DNA from: Gracilimonas mengyeensis
GTDB taxonomy: Bacteria; Bacteroidota; Rhodothermia; Balneolales; Balneolaceae
Direction of reading: 5' to 3'
Length of the DNA stretch: 64,000 nt
Assembly (NCBI RefSeq): GCF_900182705.1
Contig: NZ_FXTP01000001.1
Location: forward strand, 310,001-374,000
The position numbers and the translations under genes are program-made. The notes below the pieces were generated by a model. That model saw nothing but the letters and a program-made list of their open reading frames with translations. It did not search any database and was not told the origin of the DNA. Within the stretch, counting starts at the first letter, position 1. Each line of letters starts with the position of its first letter. Shown here piece after piece: positions 8,344-17,852 of the stretch.

Positions 8344-9633
8344 TTATCTTTCCAACAAATACTCCTTAAAAGCCACAAAATCATTTTCAAAAGCAATCGA
8401 CTTCTTCTCTTTGCTATCAAACTCCAAAACGGGGTCTAAGGACTTCTCAATTTCTTCTTCAACAGTTTCCCTGAATTTGTAAGGATGTGCTGTCTCAAGG
8501 AAGATTCCGGTACCAGCTTGCTCTTTAAGGTAGGCTTCCAATCCTAAATATCCCACAGCTCCATGAGGATCCAGCACGTAGCCGGTTTCGTCGTACACTT
8601 TTTCAATGGCAGCACGGGTCTGCTTATCCGTATAGGAATAGCCGGTGATATTTTCTTTCATTCTTTGATGAGAACCGGAGTACAGATCAAGCATTCTTAC
8701 AAAATTACTGGGATCGCCCACGTCCATAGCATTGGAAATAGTGGGTACACTGGCTTTTGCATTGTACTCAGCCGTTTCCAGGTATTTAGGAACGGTATCG
8801 TTTACGTTTGAGCATGCCAGGAAATGCTTTAAGGGTAAGCCCATTTTCTGGGCAATAAGTCCGCCGGTGAGATTGCCATAATTTCCACTGGGCACCGATA
8901 CAACTACATCCTTTCGTTCTTCGGGGTGAAGCTGGGCCCACCCGTGAAAGTAGTAGATACTTTGGGGCAACATCCGCGCAATGTTGATGGAATTGGCAGA
9001 GGTCAGTTTAATCCGCTTATTTAATTCATTATCCAAAAACGCCTGTTTTACCAGGCGCTGACAATCATCAAAAACTCCATCTACCTCCAGGGCAGTGATG
9101 TTTTTGCCGAGGGTTGTCATTTGCTGCTCCTGGAACTTGCTGATTTTACCCGAAGGGTAGAGGATGACTACTTCAATATTGGGTACATCATAAAATCCCT
9201 GGGCTACGGCACTGCCCGTATCGCCGGAGGTAGCTACGAGAACGGTCAGTTTTTCATCGCTTTGCTGACTGAAGTAACTCAGAGTTCTGGCCAAAAAACG
9301 TGCCCCCACATCTTTAAATGCAAAAGTGGGTCCATGAAACAGTTCCAGGGCATATAATTCATCCCTTACCTTTTCCAGTGGGATATCAAAACTCAGGGTT
9401 TCTTCCATTAATCTGGATAGCTCTTCGTCTGGAATTTCTCCGTCAACAAATTCCCGCATCACCCGAAAGCCTATCTCAGGCAGACTTAATTCATCCAGTT
9501 CATCAAAAAAAGAAGAAGGAAAATGAGAGATGGTTTCCGGCATGTAAAGTCCGTTATCTTCCGGCAAACCTTTAAAAACGGCTTCTTGAAAAGAGGCTTC
9601 GGGTGCTTGTCCCTTGGTGCTGTAATACTTCAT
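8344..9633 (-). CDS. thrC: Threonine synthase
   Basis: The 429-residue PLP enzyme (EC 4.2.3.1) converts O-phosphohomoserine to threonine. The pyridoxal lysine sits in FHGPTFAFKDVGARF (K107), and SGDTGSAVAQGF and SVPSGNYGNLTGG are the phosphate-binding loops of the ThrC family. The N-terminus, MKYYSTKG, is characteristic, and the length fits the bacterial type. It is the last gene of the minus-strand run thrA-thrB-thrC, with only two bases between it and thrB, so the two are translationally coupled. Confidence 0.97.
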   Translation of the reverse strand: MKYYSTKGQAPEASFQEAVFKGLPEDNGLYMPETISHFPSSFFDELDELSLPEIGFRVMREFVDGEIPDEELSRLMEETLSFDIPLEKVRDELYALELFHGPTFAFKDVGARFLARTLSYFSQQSDEKLTVLVATSGDTGSAVAQGFYDVPNIEVVILYPSGKISKFQEQQMTTLGKNITALEVDGVFDDCQRLVKQAFLDNELNKRIKLTSANSINIARMLPQSIYYFHGWAQLHPEERKDVVVSVPSGNYGNLTGGLIAQKMGLPLKHFLACSNVNDTVPKYLETAEYNAKASVPTISNAMDVGDPSNFVRMLDLYSGSHQRMKENITGYSYTDKQTRAAIEKVYDETGYVLDPHGAVGYLGLEAYLKEQAGTGIFLETAHPYKFRETVEEEIEKSLDPVLEFDSKEKKSIAFENDFVAFKEYLLER

Positions 9634-9635
9634 TG

Positions 9636-10568
9636 TTACTTAATTATCTGCGTTCCTTTTGCGTTGATGGGGGATACATGTACGTAGCTTTCCAGCCCGA
9701 TATCTTCAAAGAGCTTTCGAAAAGCTTCGGCCACTTGCTGAGCATTTTTCATGCCTTGGCTGAGGGCAAAAATTGAGGGACCTGAACCGGAGATACTGGC
9801 ACCAAGTGCCCCTGCTTCTTTTGATTTTTGCTTGGCTTCGGCAAAACCAGGGATAAGGATGCCGCGAATAGGTTCAGCGATTACATCCTGTAAAGAGCGT
9901 CCAATCAGGCCGTAGTCGCCTTGGGCAAGACCGCTTACCAGTCCGGCCACGTTGCCCCATTGCACGATCGCATCACGAAGCTCAATTTGCTGTCGCAGCA
10001 TTTTTTTAGCATCCGAAGTTTTTACCTCAATCTGGGGATGTACGACCGTAGCACATAGCTCATCGGGAAATTGGAGAGGAATTACATCTAAAGGATTATA
10101 GCTGCGAATAAGCACAAAACCGCCCAGCAGGGAAGGGGCTACATTATCGGCATGAGGTACGCCCGAGGCTAGCTTTTCACCTTCCATGGCAAACCGTACC
10201 AGTTCTGTAGTACTAAAAGGTTCTCCAAGGATTTGGTTCACCCCAAAAACAGCTGCAGCAGAACTGGAGGCACTGGAGCCCAGGCCACTGCCGGGTTGTA
10301 CTTTTTTGGTGAGTTCGAATTGCAATCCGAAGTCTGGCTTTTTAGTCAGGGAATCAATCAAAGCCTGCGCTGCCACAGTTATTACGTTTTCTTCCGGTTT
10401 TTTGGAAAGATGATTGCTGCCATGGATGTCAGTAATGGTAAGTCCGGGCGACTCGGTTTTGGTGATGATGAGTTCATCCCCGATGCCTTCCAGCGCAAAG
10501 CCCAATACATCGTAACCGCAAGCTACGTTGGCTACCGTAGCCGGGGCAAATACTTTAATTGATTCCAT
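9636..10568 (-). CDS. thrB: Homoserine kinase
   Basis: The 310-residue GHMP-family kinase (EC 2.7.1.39) phosphorylates homoserine for ThrC. It has the N-terminal VFAPATVANVACGYDVLGFA, the phosphate loop GLGSSASSSAAAVFG, and a C-terminal GASISGSGPSIFAL that matches GHMP motif 3. Length is normal. It is separated from thrA by 276 bp containing a strong palindrome, so it may have its own promoter or be reached by readthrough. Confidence 0.97.
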   Translation of the reverse strand: MESIKVFAPATVANVACGYDVLGFALEGIGDELIITKTESPGLTITDIHGSNHLSKKPEENVITVAAQALIDSLTKKPDFGLQFELTKKVQPGSGLGSSASSSAAAVFGVNQILGEPFSTTELVRFAMEGEKLASGVPHADNVAPSLLGGFVLIRSYNPLDVIPLQFPDELCATVVHPQIEVKTSDAKKMLRQQIELRDAIVQWGNVAGLVSGLAQGDYGLIGRSLQDVIAEPIRGILIPGFAEAKQKSKEAGALGASISGSGPSIFALSQGMKNAQQVAEAFRKLFEDIGLESYVHVSPINAKGTQIIK

Positions 10569-10798
10569 TTAGATGTTGTTCATTAGATAATTGTAGTGGT
10601 AAAATAGGCCGCAAAAATACGAAAGCATAACATTGTTTTTCACTGACTCCATACAGTTGAATTTGTTTTACTAAGTAACAAAGGTTTATGCACTGCTGAA
10701 ATCATCTTTGTATTAAAAAGATTGACGAATAATCGATAGACCGAAAGATCGAATGACCGATATTAACTTGTATAAATCCCTCTACTATAAGACCCCCT

Positions 10799-10823
10799 GG
10801 TTCCTACGCTCTGCGTGGGAACC
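10799..10823. repeat. Palindromic repeat, GGTTCCTACGC-TCT-GCGTGGGAACC
   Basis: Arms GGTTCC/GGAACC enclose a second helix ACGC/GCGT with a TCT loop. A unit with the same CGC-TCT-GCG core but different, still complementary arms lies at 29910-29934. A smaller palindrome, CCGACTAAGTCGG, follows at 10831-10843. The unit sits between thrA and thrB. Confidence 0.75.
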
Positions 10824-10844
10824 AAAGGGGCCGACTAAGTCGGA

Positions 10845-13295
10845 CTAAGCAGAGGCAATCTTCATTACATCCGCAAAGATACCAGAAGCAGTCACTGCTG
10901 CTCCGGCACCCGCGCCTTTAACTACCAGCGGTTGTTCACTGTAGCGATTGGTATAAAACAGCACGATGTTATCTTTACCGCCGAGATTAAAGAACGGATG
11001 GTCGGAGGCAAAAGCTTCCAGTCCGGTTTCGGACTCACCGTCTTCATAGGTGGCTACATATTTCAGGCGTTTGCCTTGATCTGCGGCTTCTTTGTATAGC
11101 TTTTGGAATACTTCTTCGTTTTCATCCAGCTTGTCGTAAAACTCTTCAAGAGTGTCTGTGTTCATACACTCATCCGGCACAAAGCTGTTGTTGGTGATGT
11201 CATTCAGTTCCATTTCAAAGCCACTTACACGAGCTAAAATCAGGATTTTACGCATCACGTCTTTACCGCTCAGATCCAGTCGGGGGTCAGGTTCGGTGAA
11301 GCCGGCCGCCTTCGCGTCTTTTACCACTTCGCTGAATTTCTTGGTACCATCATAATTGTTGAAGATGAAATTCAGTGTTCCTGAAAGCACAGCCTGAATC
11401 TTGTGTACCTGATCGCCGCTTTTAATGAGATCATTCAAGGTAGAGATCACAGGAAGCCCGGCACCAACATTCGTCTCATACAAGAATTTAGACTTGTACT
11501 TCAGTGCCGAATCGGTGAGTTTCTTGAAGGTTTTGTAATCGGAAGAACAGGCAATTTTATTGGGAGTGACTATTGAGATACTGCTTTCCAGTACATCCTG
11601 GTACAATTTTGCCACATCCTCTGAGGCGGTAGAATCAATGAAAACTGTATTGCGCAGGTTCAGCTCTTGCATATTTTGCAAGAACACCTGGTGATCCATC
11701 TTCTCACTTTTCTCTTCCATCAAAGCTTGCCAGTTATCCAGGTCAATGCCTTCTTCATCAAAATACATTTGACGTGAATTGGCCAATCCGGCTATAAATA
11801 CATCCAGGTGATGTTTTTCAGAGAGATATTCCTGCTGAGCTTTTACCTGATCGATAAACACTTTACCTACATTTCCAACGCCAATCATAAACAAGTTCAG
11901 TTTTTTGCGATCGGAGAGGAAGAACGCCTCATGAATACTGTTTAGTGATTTCTTTAGATCTTTTTTGTTGATAACTACGGAGATATTCAACTCGGTAGAA
12001 CCCTGAGCAATTGCTCTAACGTTTACACCGTTGTGACTGAGCGTATCGAAGAGCTTGGCACTTACTCCAACCTGTTTCTTCATTCGGGAACCGACCAGTG
12101 CTATAATAGAAAGACCGGTTTCTACATCCAGCGGATTAATTTTGTGATTCTCAATTTCATAGGCAAATTCTTCTGAGATGGCTTTTTTGGCTCTGTCTAC
12201 ATCTTCCAGGGAAATCCCCACGGTAATAGAGTGCTCGGAAGAAGCCTGGGTTATCATAATCACATTTACATGTTGCCGGCTAAGTGATCCAAACAAGCGA
12301 GAGGAGATATTCGGAACGGCAATCATTCCACTACCCGTCAGGGTGCAGAGGGCAATTTCCTCAATGCTGGAAGTTCCTTTCACCACCTCGCCTTCTTCCG
12401 GGCCTTCGCGTGAAATCAATGTCCCGTTTTCATCCGGTTCGAACGTATTTTTGATATGAACGGGAATGTCTGCATCCAATACGGGCTGGATGGTGGGGGG
12501 ATAAATGACTTTAGCACCAAAGTGCGAAAGCTCCATGGCCTCTTCGTAGGAGAGATGCTCAATAGGATGGGCATTATTTACCATTCGGGGATCGGAGGTC
12601 ATCATGCCGCTTACATCGGTCCATATCTGAAGTTCATCCGCCTGAACGGCCGCAGCAATCAAAGCAGCAGTATAATCCGAGCCGCCTCTGCCCAAAGTAG
12701 TAACCGATCCATCTTCTTTTGATGAGGCCACAAAGCCTGGGAATACTGAAACCTGACTGGGTTTGCTTAGCTGGTCGCGAATTTTAGAATAGGATATGGA
12801 AAAGTCTACCGAAGCTTTACCAAAACGACTATTGGTTTTGATTAGCTCTCTGGAGTCTAAAAACTTAGCATCGAGACCGCTTGATTTGAAGAAATCAGCA
12901 ATGATGCCGGCTGATAGTATCTCACCATAACTCAGAATATGGTCTAAAGAGCGGCTGGAAAGTTCCTGAATGAGATAAACGCCCCGGCAAATGTCTTCGA
13001 GGTCATTTAATAGTAGCTTTGTACGCGTGAGCGTTTCACTACGCTTTTGTACCGACAGCAAATCGTTGCATAATGCCAGGTGCCGTTTTTCAACTTCTAC
13101 CAGTTTATCTTTATATCCTTCATCACCTTTTGCTGCCTGGGTTGCACATTCCTGAAGCTGGTTGGTAATACCGCCAAGCGCTGACACCACCACGGAAACC
13201 GTGTTATTTTGGGATTGATCTTTAACAATTTGCTGTACTTTTTTAAGGTTTTCTGAGGTGGCTACAGAACTACCACCGAATTTTAAAACAAGCAT
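10845..13295 (-). CDS. thrA: Bifunctional aspartokinase / homoserine dehydrogenase
   Basis: The 816-residue fusion catalyses the first and third steps from aspartate to threonine (EC 2.7.2.4 and 1.1.1.3). The aspartokinase domain starts VLKFGGSSVA and carries GRGGSDYTAALIA. Two ACT-type regulatory regions follow at about 300-460, and the Rossmann loop of the dehydrogenase, FMIGVGNVGKVF, lies at about 469-480. The dehydrogenase part has TPNKIA and LDLSGKDVMRK. Length equals that of ThrA/MetL-type fusions, and the thrB-thrC context argues for ThrA. Feedback inhibition by threonine through the ACT domains is expected from the family. I found no threonine-codon leader peptide upstream. Confidence 0.96.
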   Translation of the reverse strand: MLVLKFGGSSVATSENLKKVQQIVKDQSQNNTVSVVVSALGGITNQLQECATQAAKGDEGYKDKLVEVEKRHLALCNDLLSVQKRSETLTRTKLLLNDLEDICRGVYLIQELSSRSLDHILSYGEILSAGIIADFFKSSGLDAKFLDSRELIKTNSRFGKASVDFSISYSKIRDQLSKPSQVSVFPGFVASSKEDGSVTTLGRGGSDYTAALIAAAVQADELQIWTDVSGMMTSDPRMVNNAHPIEHLSYEEAMELSHFGAKVIYPPTIQPVLDADIPVHIKNTFEPDENGTLISREGPEEGEVVKGTSSIEEIALCTLTGSGMIAVPNISSRLFGSLSRQHVNVIMITQASSEHSITVGISLEDVDRAKKAISEEFAYEIENHKINPLDVETGLSIIALVGSRMKKQVGVSAKLFDTLSHNGVNVRAIAQGSTELNISVVINKKDLKKSLNSIHEAFFLSDRKKLNLFMIGVGNVGKVFIDQVKAQQEYLSEKHHLDVFIAGLANSRQMYFDEEGIDLDNWQALMEEKSEKMDHQVFLQNMQELNLRNTVFIDSTASEDVAKLYQDVLESSISIVTPNKIACSSDYKTFKKLTDSALKYKSKFLYETNVGAGLPVISTLNDLIKSGDQVHKIQAVLSGTLNFIFNNYDGTKKFSEVVKDAKAAGFTEPDPRLDLSGKDVMRKILILARVSGFEMELNDITNNSFVPDECMNTDTLEEFYDKLDENEEVFQKLYKEAADQGKRLKYVATYEDGESETGLEAFASDHPFFNLGGKDNIVLFYTNRYSEQPLVVKGAGAGAAVTASGIFADVMKIASA

Positions 13296-13949
13296 AATCT
13301 TTTTGTAATGAAGTTAACGACTTAAAGCTGCGAAAGAATGGCAAAATGCCCGGTTGGCGATATGTAGATAAGAACCCCCTAAGGGGTTGTAATAATAATG
13401 GTCGTTGTAGAAATAGATGTAATCATAGCAAGGGCTGTCCGAAAGCGGATTGTTTGGTTAGGAATGCTATGTGAAATAAGTAATTTCATTGCCTTAAGTG
13501 TATTCCATTCAGCAACTAAAGTAAACCCTTTTATTAAAAAAATAGATAAGTGCTTGTTTCACAAAGGGTATGGTGAAATTGGTAGCGCTTCTATGTATTT
13601 GCAAGTGTTCAAGAGCTCCGAAAAGGAAATACTTTTTTGGGTAAAGGGATGAAATTCAAAATTAAAGATTGAAGATTAAAAATTAGTTTTATCCAGTATT
13701 GCAGCTCGGATATTATTACTCAGAAAATTTTCTTCAAGTTGAAATGCTATACTTTTATTTGGGATTGTAAAAAATTCAGCCCTTGGTAACAGAACCCATC
13801 CTTGTTCCTTCCCTAACGCCCAAGGGCGCCAAGGAAGGAAACGCCTATATATATTCTGAGACGAGTATTGCCAACCCAAGTAATGGGACACTAGTCTTCT
13901 CTAACGTAATCTTCAATTTTTAATCTTGAATCTTTAATCATAAACCTTC
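13296..13949. other. Long intergenic region between thrA and the SulP gene
   Basis: These 654 bp contain the thrA promoter side, a small AACCCC/GGGGTT hairpin near 13372-13387, and a repeat unit at 13661-13938. An 84-codon plus-strand frame at 13398 has no recognisable features, so I do not call it a gene. Confidence 0.5.
13661..13938. repeat. 278-bp unit with 24-bp inverted ends
   Basis: Positions 13661-13684 (ATTAAAGATTGAAGATTAAA...) and the reverse complement of 13915-13938 match at 23 of 24 positions. The inside holds CCCAAGGGCGCCAAGGAAGG (near 13812), resembling the CGCCAAG words of the metH element. No coding capacity is recognisable. Confidence 0.75.
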
Positions 13950-15683
13950 CTATGCGCAAATTTCCATGTATTCTTTCAGGCGGGAGCCTTGGTCTTGCTC
14001 GTCTTGCTTTTTGAGAGCGGCACGTACGCCGTCATGTACGGTATTAAAAAACCGGTTAGACTTAACAAAAGTGCTAATGTCTGATTTGCGCAGTACATCG
14101 CGAACAGGGCCTATCAATCCGGAGATATACAGTTCAATGCCTTCTTTATTGAGGGTTTCGATGATCATTAGAAGAGAATCCATTGCGGACACATCGAGGT
14201 CGCCAATGGTGGTGCCATCGATGATTACGTATTTTGGGGCATCCTCGTCAGTCATGCTTTTCTCGAGAATGTAATTTTTAAAGAACTCAGCATTCATAAA
14301 AGAGAAGGCCGCATCAACCCGTAATATTAACACACCTGGAATAGGCTGGGCTTCTGAAAATCGCTCTCTGTTTTTGAAATCACGGGTGCCGGGTAGTAAG
14401 CCTAATTCGGCAACCGTTGGTTTGCTCATCTTAAGCAGCAGCGCAATCACCGATGACACCAGCCCGATTATTATGCCTTCCTGAATCCCAATCGTCAATA
14501 CACTTACAAAAGTGATAAAAGCCACCATGGCATCCCTGCGCTTAGTGTTGATCAGAAAACGCAGCTCTTTAATATCAACCAGACTGCTTACGGACACTAC
14601 AATTATAGCCCCTAACAAAGGCTCGGGGAGAATCTCGAAAAGAGGAGTGAGAAACAGTAGTGTGAAGAGAATGAGTATGGCAGCAAACACATTGTTGAGT
14701 GAAGTTTCAGCTCCGCCTTGTTCAGCAATGGCCGAACGCGTGAAACTGGAGGAAACCGGTAAGGATTGAAACAGGCTTCCCATGATATTACTGGCTCCAA
14801 TGGCGACTAATTCCTGATTTGGATTTACCGTGTAGCTGTGCTTTCGCGCAAAGGATTTTGACAGCGAAGCTATGGTCATGAATTGTATAAGTGATAGCGT
14901 GAACGCGTTGGGCGCCAATTCTCTAATCATATCTGTATCAAAAGGGGGAAGGTCAAATTCAGGAAGCCCAACAGGGATAGCCCCAACTTGTTGTATGCCC
15001 CACTGCGATACGCTGATAAAAGATACCACCAAAATTGTAGCAGCCACAAGAATGACGGATTCCGGCAACTTGGAATAATAACGACGCATCAATACCAAGA
15101 ATAGAATAAAGAAAACCGACAGCCCAAATGATGGCCAGTGTATGTTGCCTATCTGTTGGAAAACATGGTAGGCTATTTCATGAATAAATTGGGAATTGGG
15201 GATGTCAATTTTAAGTAACGTTCCAAGCTGACTCGCTATAATGATGATGGGGGCCGCTATGGTAAAACCGGAAATAACCGGACGTGAAAACAGATTGAAA
15301 ACGACACCCAGTTTCATAAAACCCATTACCACCTGGAACGTCCCGGTCATAGCGGCAATCATTACGGCGAGAGTCACCTTTTCAGCAGGATCATTCCCGG
15401 CAAGGAAACCAAGAGCGGCGGCCAAAATCAGCATATCAATGGCTACCGGACCGATGGAGATGTGGCGGGAAGTTCCCAGTAATGGATAGATCAGCAAAGG
15501 CACCAAACCGGCATAAAGGCCATAAATGGGCGGCAGGCCGGCAATGACCGCATAAGCCATACCTTGAGGAATCAGCACCACACCTACGGTAGAACCCGAT
15601 ATGGCATCGGCCTTAAGTTTACTGAGATTATACTCTTTCAGAGTTTTGAGTATGGGAAAGTATTTAAACAGAAAATGCTGCAT
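13950..15683 (-). CDS. SulP family anion transporter with STAS domain
   Basis: The 577-residue inner-membrane protein belongs to the SLC26/SulP family (sulfate, bicarbonate or other anions). The N-terminal signature DAISGSTVGVVLIPQGMAYA and GLPPIYGLYAGLVPLLIY are typical. About 10-14 membrane spans fill residues 20-420. A cytosolic STAS domain at about 440-560 contains VIIDGTTIGDLDVSAMDSL. The gene starts six bases after the SLC13-type permease stops, so the two form an operon. Substrate cannot be told from sequence; sulfate or bicarbonate are both possible. Confidence 0.9.
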   Translation of the reverse strand: MQHFLFKYFPILKTLKEYNLSKLKADAISGSTVGVVLIPQGMAYAVIAGLPPIYGLYAGLVPLLIYPLLGTSRHISIGPVAIDMLILAAALGFLAGNDPAEKVTLAVMIAAMTGTFQVVMGFMKLGVVFNLFSRPVISGFTIAAPIIIIASQLGTLLKIDIPNSQFIHEIAYHVFQQIGNIHWPSFGLSVFFILFLVLMRRYYSKLPESVILVAATILVVSFISVSQWGIQQVGAIPVGLPEFDLPPFDTDMIRELAPNAFTLSLIQFMTIASLSKSFARKHSYTVNPNQELVAIGASNIMGSLFQSLPVSSSFTRSAIAEQGGAETSLNNVFAAILILFTLLFLTPLFEILPEPLLGAIIVVSVSSLVDIKELRFLINTKRRDAMVAFITFVSVLTIGIQEGIIIGLVSSVIALLLKMSKPTVAELGLLPGTRDFKNRERFSEAQPIPGVLILRVDAAFSFMNAEFFKNYILEKSMTDEDAPKYVIIDGTTIGDLDVSAMDSLLMIIETLNKEGIELYISGLIGPVRDVLRKSDISTFVKSNRFFNTVHDGVRAALKKQDEQDQGSRLKEYMEICA

Positions 15684-15689
15684 ATCTAT

Positions 15690-17477
15690 TTAGAATGGCC
15701 AAAAATATGGAATTGCAAAGGTACCAATAATCCAGAATAAAAGATTAAGTGGCGTACCTACTTTCACGAAATCAGTGAACTTGTATTGACCGGGCCCAAA
15801 TATCATGGTATTGGTTTGATAGCCGATCGGGGTCATAAAACTCAGGGAGGCTGCCATCGTTACAGCTACCAGCAGGGGAGCTGCGTTTACATCAATCGAA
15901 CTGGCTGCCTCAATGGCAATGGGGGCCAACAATGCCGCAGTGGCTTGGTTGGAGATCAGGTTGGTCAGCATCATCGACATAAAAAAGAAAGCAGAGAGTA
16001 CAGCCGTTGGACCTAATGACGCAAACTGGGTGATAACTACATCAACCATAAGCTGAGCAGCCCCGGTTTTTTGCATGGCAATGCCAAGCGGAAGTACACC
16101 TCCCAACAGAAAAATGACCTTCCAGTTTATGGACTGATAGGCTTCCTCGTTGGTTAAACAGCCCGTTAGTACCATCAATATCACCCCGCAAATAGCCGTT
16201 GCTACAATGGGAAGGATGCCCAGGGCCGCAAAACCTACCACACCGGCAATGATACCCAGCGCTACGGTAATTTTAGAGGATTCGTGTTCCGGGAGTTCAA
16301 TCTCGGTAGCTAATACAAATTCCTCAGCGGTTTTAATATCATTTACTCGTTCCTTTTTGGCGTACAATAAAATAGAGGTTCCGCTTTGAAGTCGTATGTC
16401 TTGCAGGTTGTCTTTTTGAAGTTCGCCTTGTTGACGAATAGCCAGTACCAAAGCCTCATATTTTTGCCAGAGTTGGAGATCTTTTAGTTGTTTACCCTCA
16501 ATAGAAGATTCCGGGGCTACCACTGACTCCACCAGTTGTGCGTTACCGATTTCAAAATCCCGGTCTTCCCAGTGTTTGGAAGGTTTAATGAACACATCTT
16601 CCCGGTTCAATAACTTGTTTAGCTCTTTAACGCTTCCACGGATGCGTAGTATATCATTGGCTTCCAACTCGATATTCATGCGATCTGGTTTCGACTCACC
16701 GTCCTCATCAAAAACCTCTACGATATCAAGGTCTAAATCCTGAATGAGTTTGGTATTTTTAAGTGGCGTATCAACAAATGGGGAATGAGGTTGCAAAATT
16801 ACGTCGGTGAGATAGCTTTGCATCTCGAAGGTATCGGTGAGCGACTCGTCTTTTCTTCTCTCAGGGATGAGATTAATACCAAACGTAAACAGGTAAATAA
16901 AGCCTACAACAAAAAAGATGAGTCCCACAGGGGCAAACTCAAACATGGTGAAGCCCGCCAGGTTGTTATCGGTTGCGATAGAATCAACCAAAAGGTTGGT
17001 AGAAGTACCAATAAGTGTACAAACGCCCCCAAACATGGCGGCAAAAGACATGGGCATGAGCAGCTTGGACGCACTTTCACCCAGATCCCGGGATAAACTA
17101 ATAAGTACAGGGATGAAAATGGCTACTGCGGCCGTATTATTAATGAATGCTGAAATCACCCCAATCACCAGCATGATGATAAACATAGCCAAGCGGTAAT
17201 TTAGCTTACTGAGCTTGAAAAAATAATCACCTACAATGTCCAGTGCCCCGGTTTGCCGTAATCCCTCGCTGAGAATAAACATACAGGCAATAGTGACCGT
17301 GGCCGGGTTGCTGAAGCCCGAAAGGCCCTCACGAGGTGTAAGGATGCCGGATACCACCAAAATGGCCAATAAAATGAGCGAGGTAATGTCAAAGGAAATA
17401 CGTTTGTTGACGAACAGAAATACCGCCAAAACGATAAGTCCATATACAAACCAAATTTCCAGAGATACTCCAAACAT
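15690..17477 (-). CDS. SLC13-type permease with two TrkA-C (RCK_C) domains
   Basis: The 595-residue inner-membrane transporter follows the DASS/CitMHS layout. One bundle of helices spans residues 1-200, two RCK_C domains lie at about 205-290 and 305-390, and a second bundle fills 400-595. The signatures GTSTNLLVDSIA and, near the end, MTPIGYQTNTMIFGPG are the paired re-entrant motifs of the family. Members move sulfate or dicarboxylates. It lies directly upstream of a SulP anion transporter, so sulfate uptake is a reasonable but unproven guess. Confidence 0.88.
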   Translation of the reverse strand: MFGVSLEIWFVYGLIVLAVFLFVNKRISFDITSLILLAILVVSGILTPREGLSGFSNPATVTIACMFILSEGLRQTGALDIVGDYFFKLSKLNYRLAMFIIMLVIGVISAFINNTAAVAIFIPVLISLSRDLGESASKLLMPMSFAAMFGGVCTLIGTSTNLLVDSIATDNNLAGFTMFEFAPVGLIFFVVGFIYLFTFGINLIPERRKDESLTDTFEMQSYLTDVILQPHSPFVDTPLKNTKLIQDLDLDIVEVFDEDGESKPDRMNIELEANDILRIRGSVKELNKLLNREDVFIKPSKHWEDRDFEIGNAQLVESVVAPESSIEGKQLKDLQLWQKYEALVLAIRQQGELQKDNLQDIRLQSGTSILLYAKKERVNDIKTAEEFVLATEIELPEHESSKITVALGIIAGVVGFAALGILPIVATAICGVILMVLTGCLTNEEAYQSINWKVIFLLGGVLPLGIAMQKTGAAQLMVDVVITQFASLGPTAVLSAFFFMSMMLTNLISNQATAALLAPIAIEAASSIDVNAAPLLVAVTMAASLSFMTPIGYQTNTMIFGPGQYKFTDFVKVGTPLNLLFWIIGTFAIPYFWPF

Positions 17478-17852
17478 AGATGAATAAAATCGCTTTATGT
17501 TAAAGTCTCACAATTAAATACAATGTTAGGAACGGCTTTCGTTCAATGTATTAATAGATTTACGGGCAAAGAAGTTCAATCTTTTTGCACTTTGGAAATT
17601 AAACATCTCAGAGGCATTCAGAAGAGATATCATAACAAGTTCTTAGAGTAAGGATCTATCTCAATTTTATGAAATGTTTAGACCTTAGAATCATGCCGCT
17701 TAGGTGCATCTCAGAAATAAAAATCAAAGATGGAAAAACACTCTTTAAGCTCTTATTTTAGAGGCAGATTTTAGAATGCACTGAAAAAGCCATCTGCCTT
17801 TGGCAGGTTGCTTTTTTTATATGTAGAAACCAACAAAAAGAATGAAACGACT
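17478..17852. other. Divergent promoter region and greA leader
   Basis: These 375 bp separate the minus-strand transporter operon from plus-strand greA. The only structure I can define is the terminator/antiterminator pair at 17762-17818; promoter boxes were not assigned. Confidence 0.5.
17762..17818 (+). promoter_or_regulatory. Attenuator-like structure in the greA leader
   Basis: A terminator-like hairpin (17784-17816: AAAAAGC and CTGCC pairing with GGCAG and GCTTTTT around a TTT loop, then further Ts) ends 34 bases before the greA ATG. AGGCAGAT at 17762-17769 is exactly complementary to ATCTGCCT at 17792-17799, which forms one arm of that hairpin. An alternative, mutually exclusive helix is therefore available. 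Control of greA by leader termination is known for E. coli (GraL); the link here is inference. Confidence 0.5.

Noticed and set aside
13398-13652. 84-codon plus-strand frame between thrA and the SulP gene
   Set aside because: No Shine-Dalgarno, no recognisable domain, odd composition and location in a repeat-bearing gap; treated as non-coding.
17808-17852. Longer greA frame with 15 extra residues
   Set aside because: The extra part covers the leader hairpin and does not match the GreA N-terminus MSKVQYLTQEGY.
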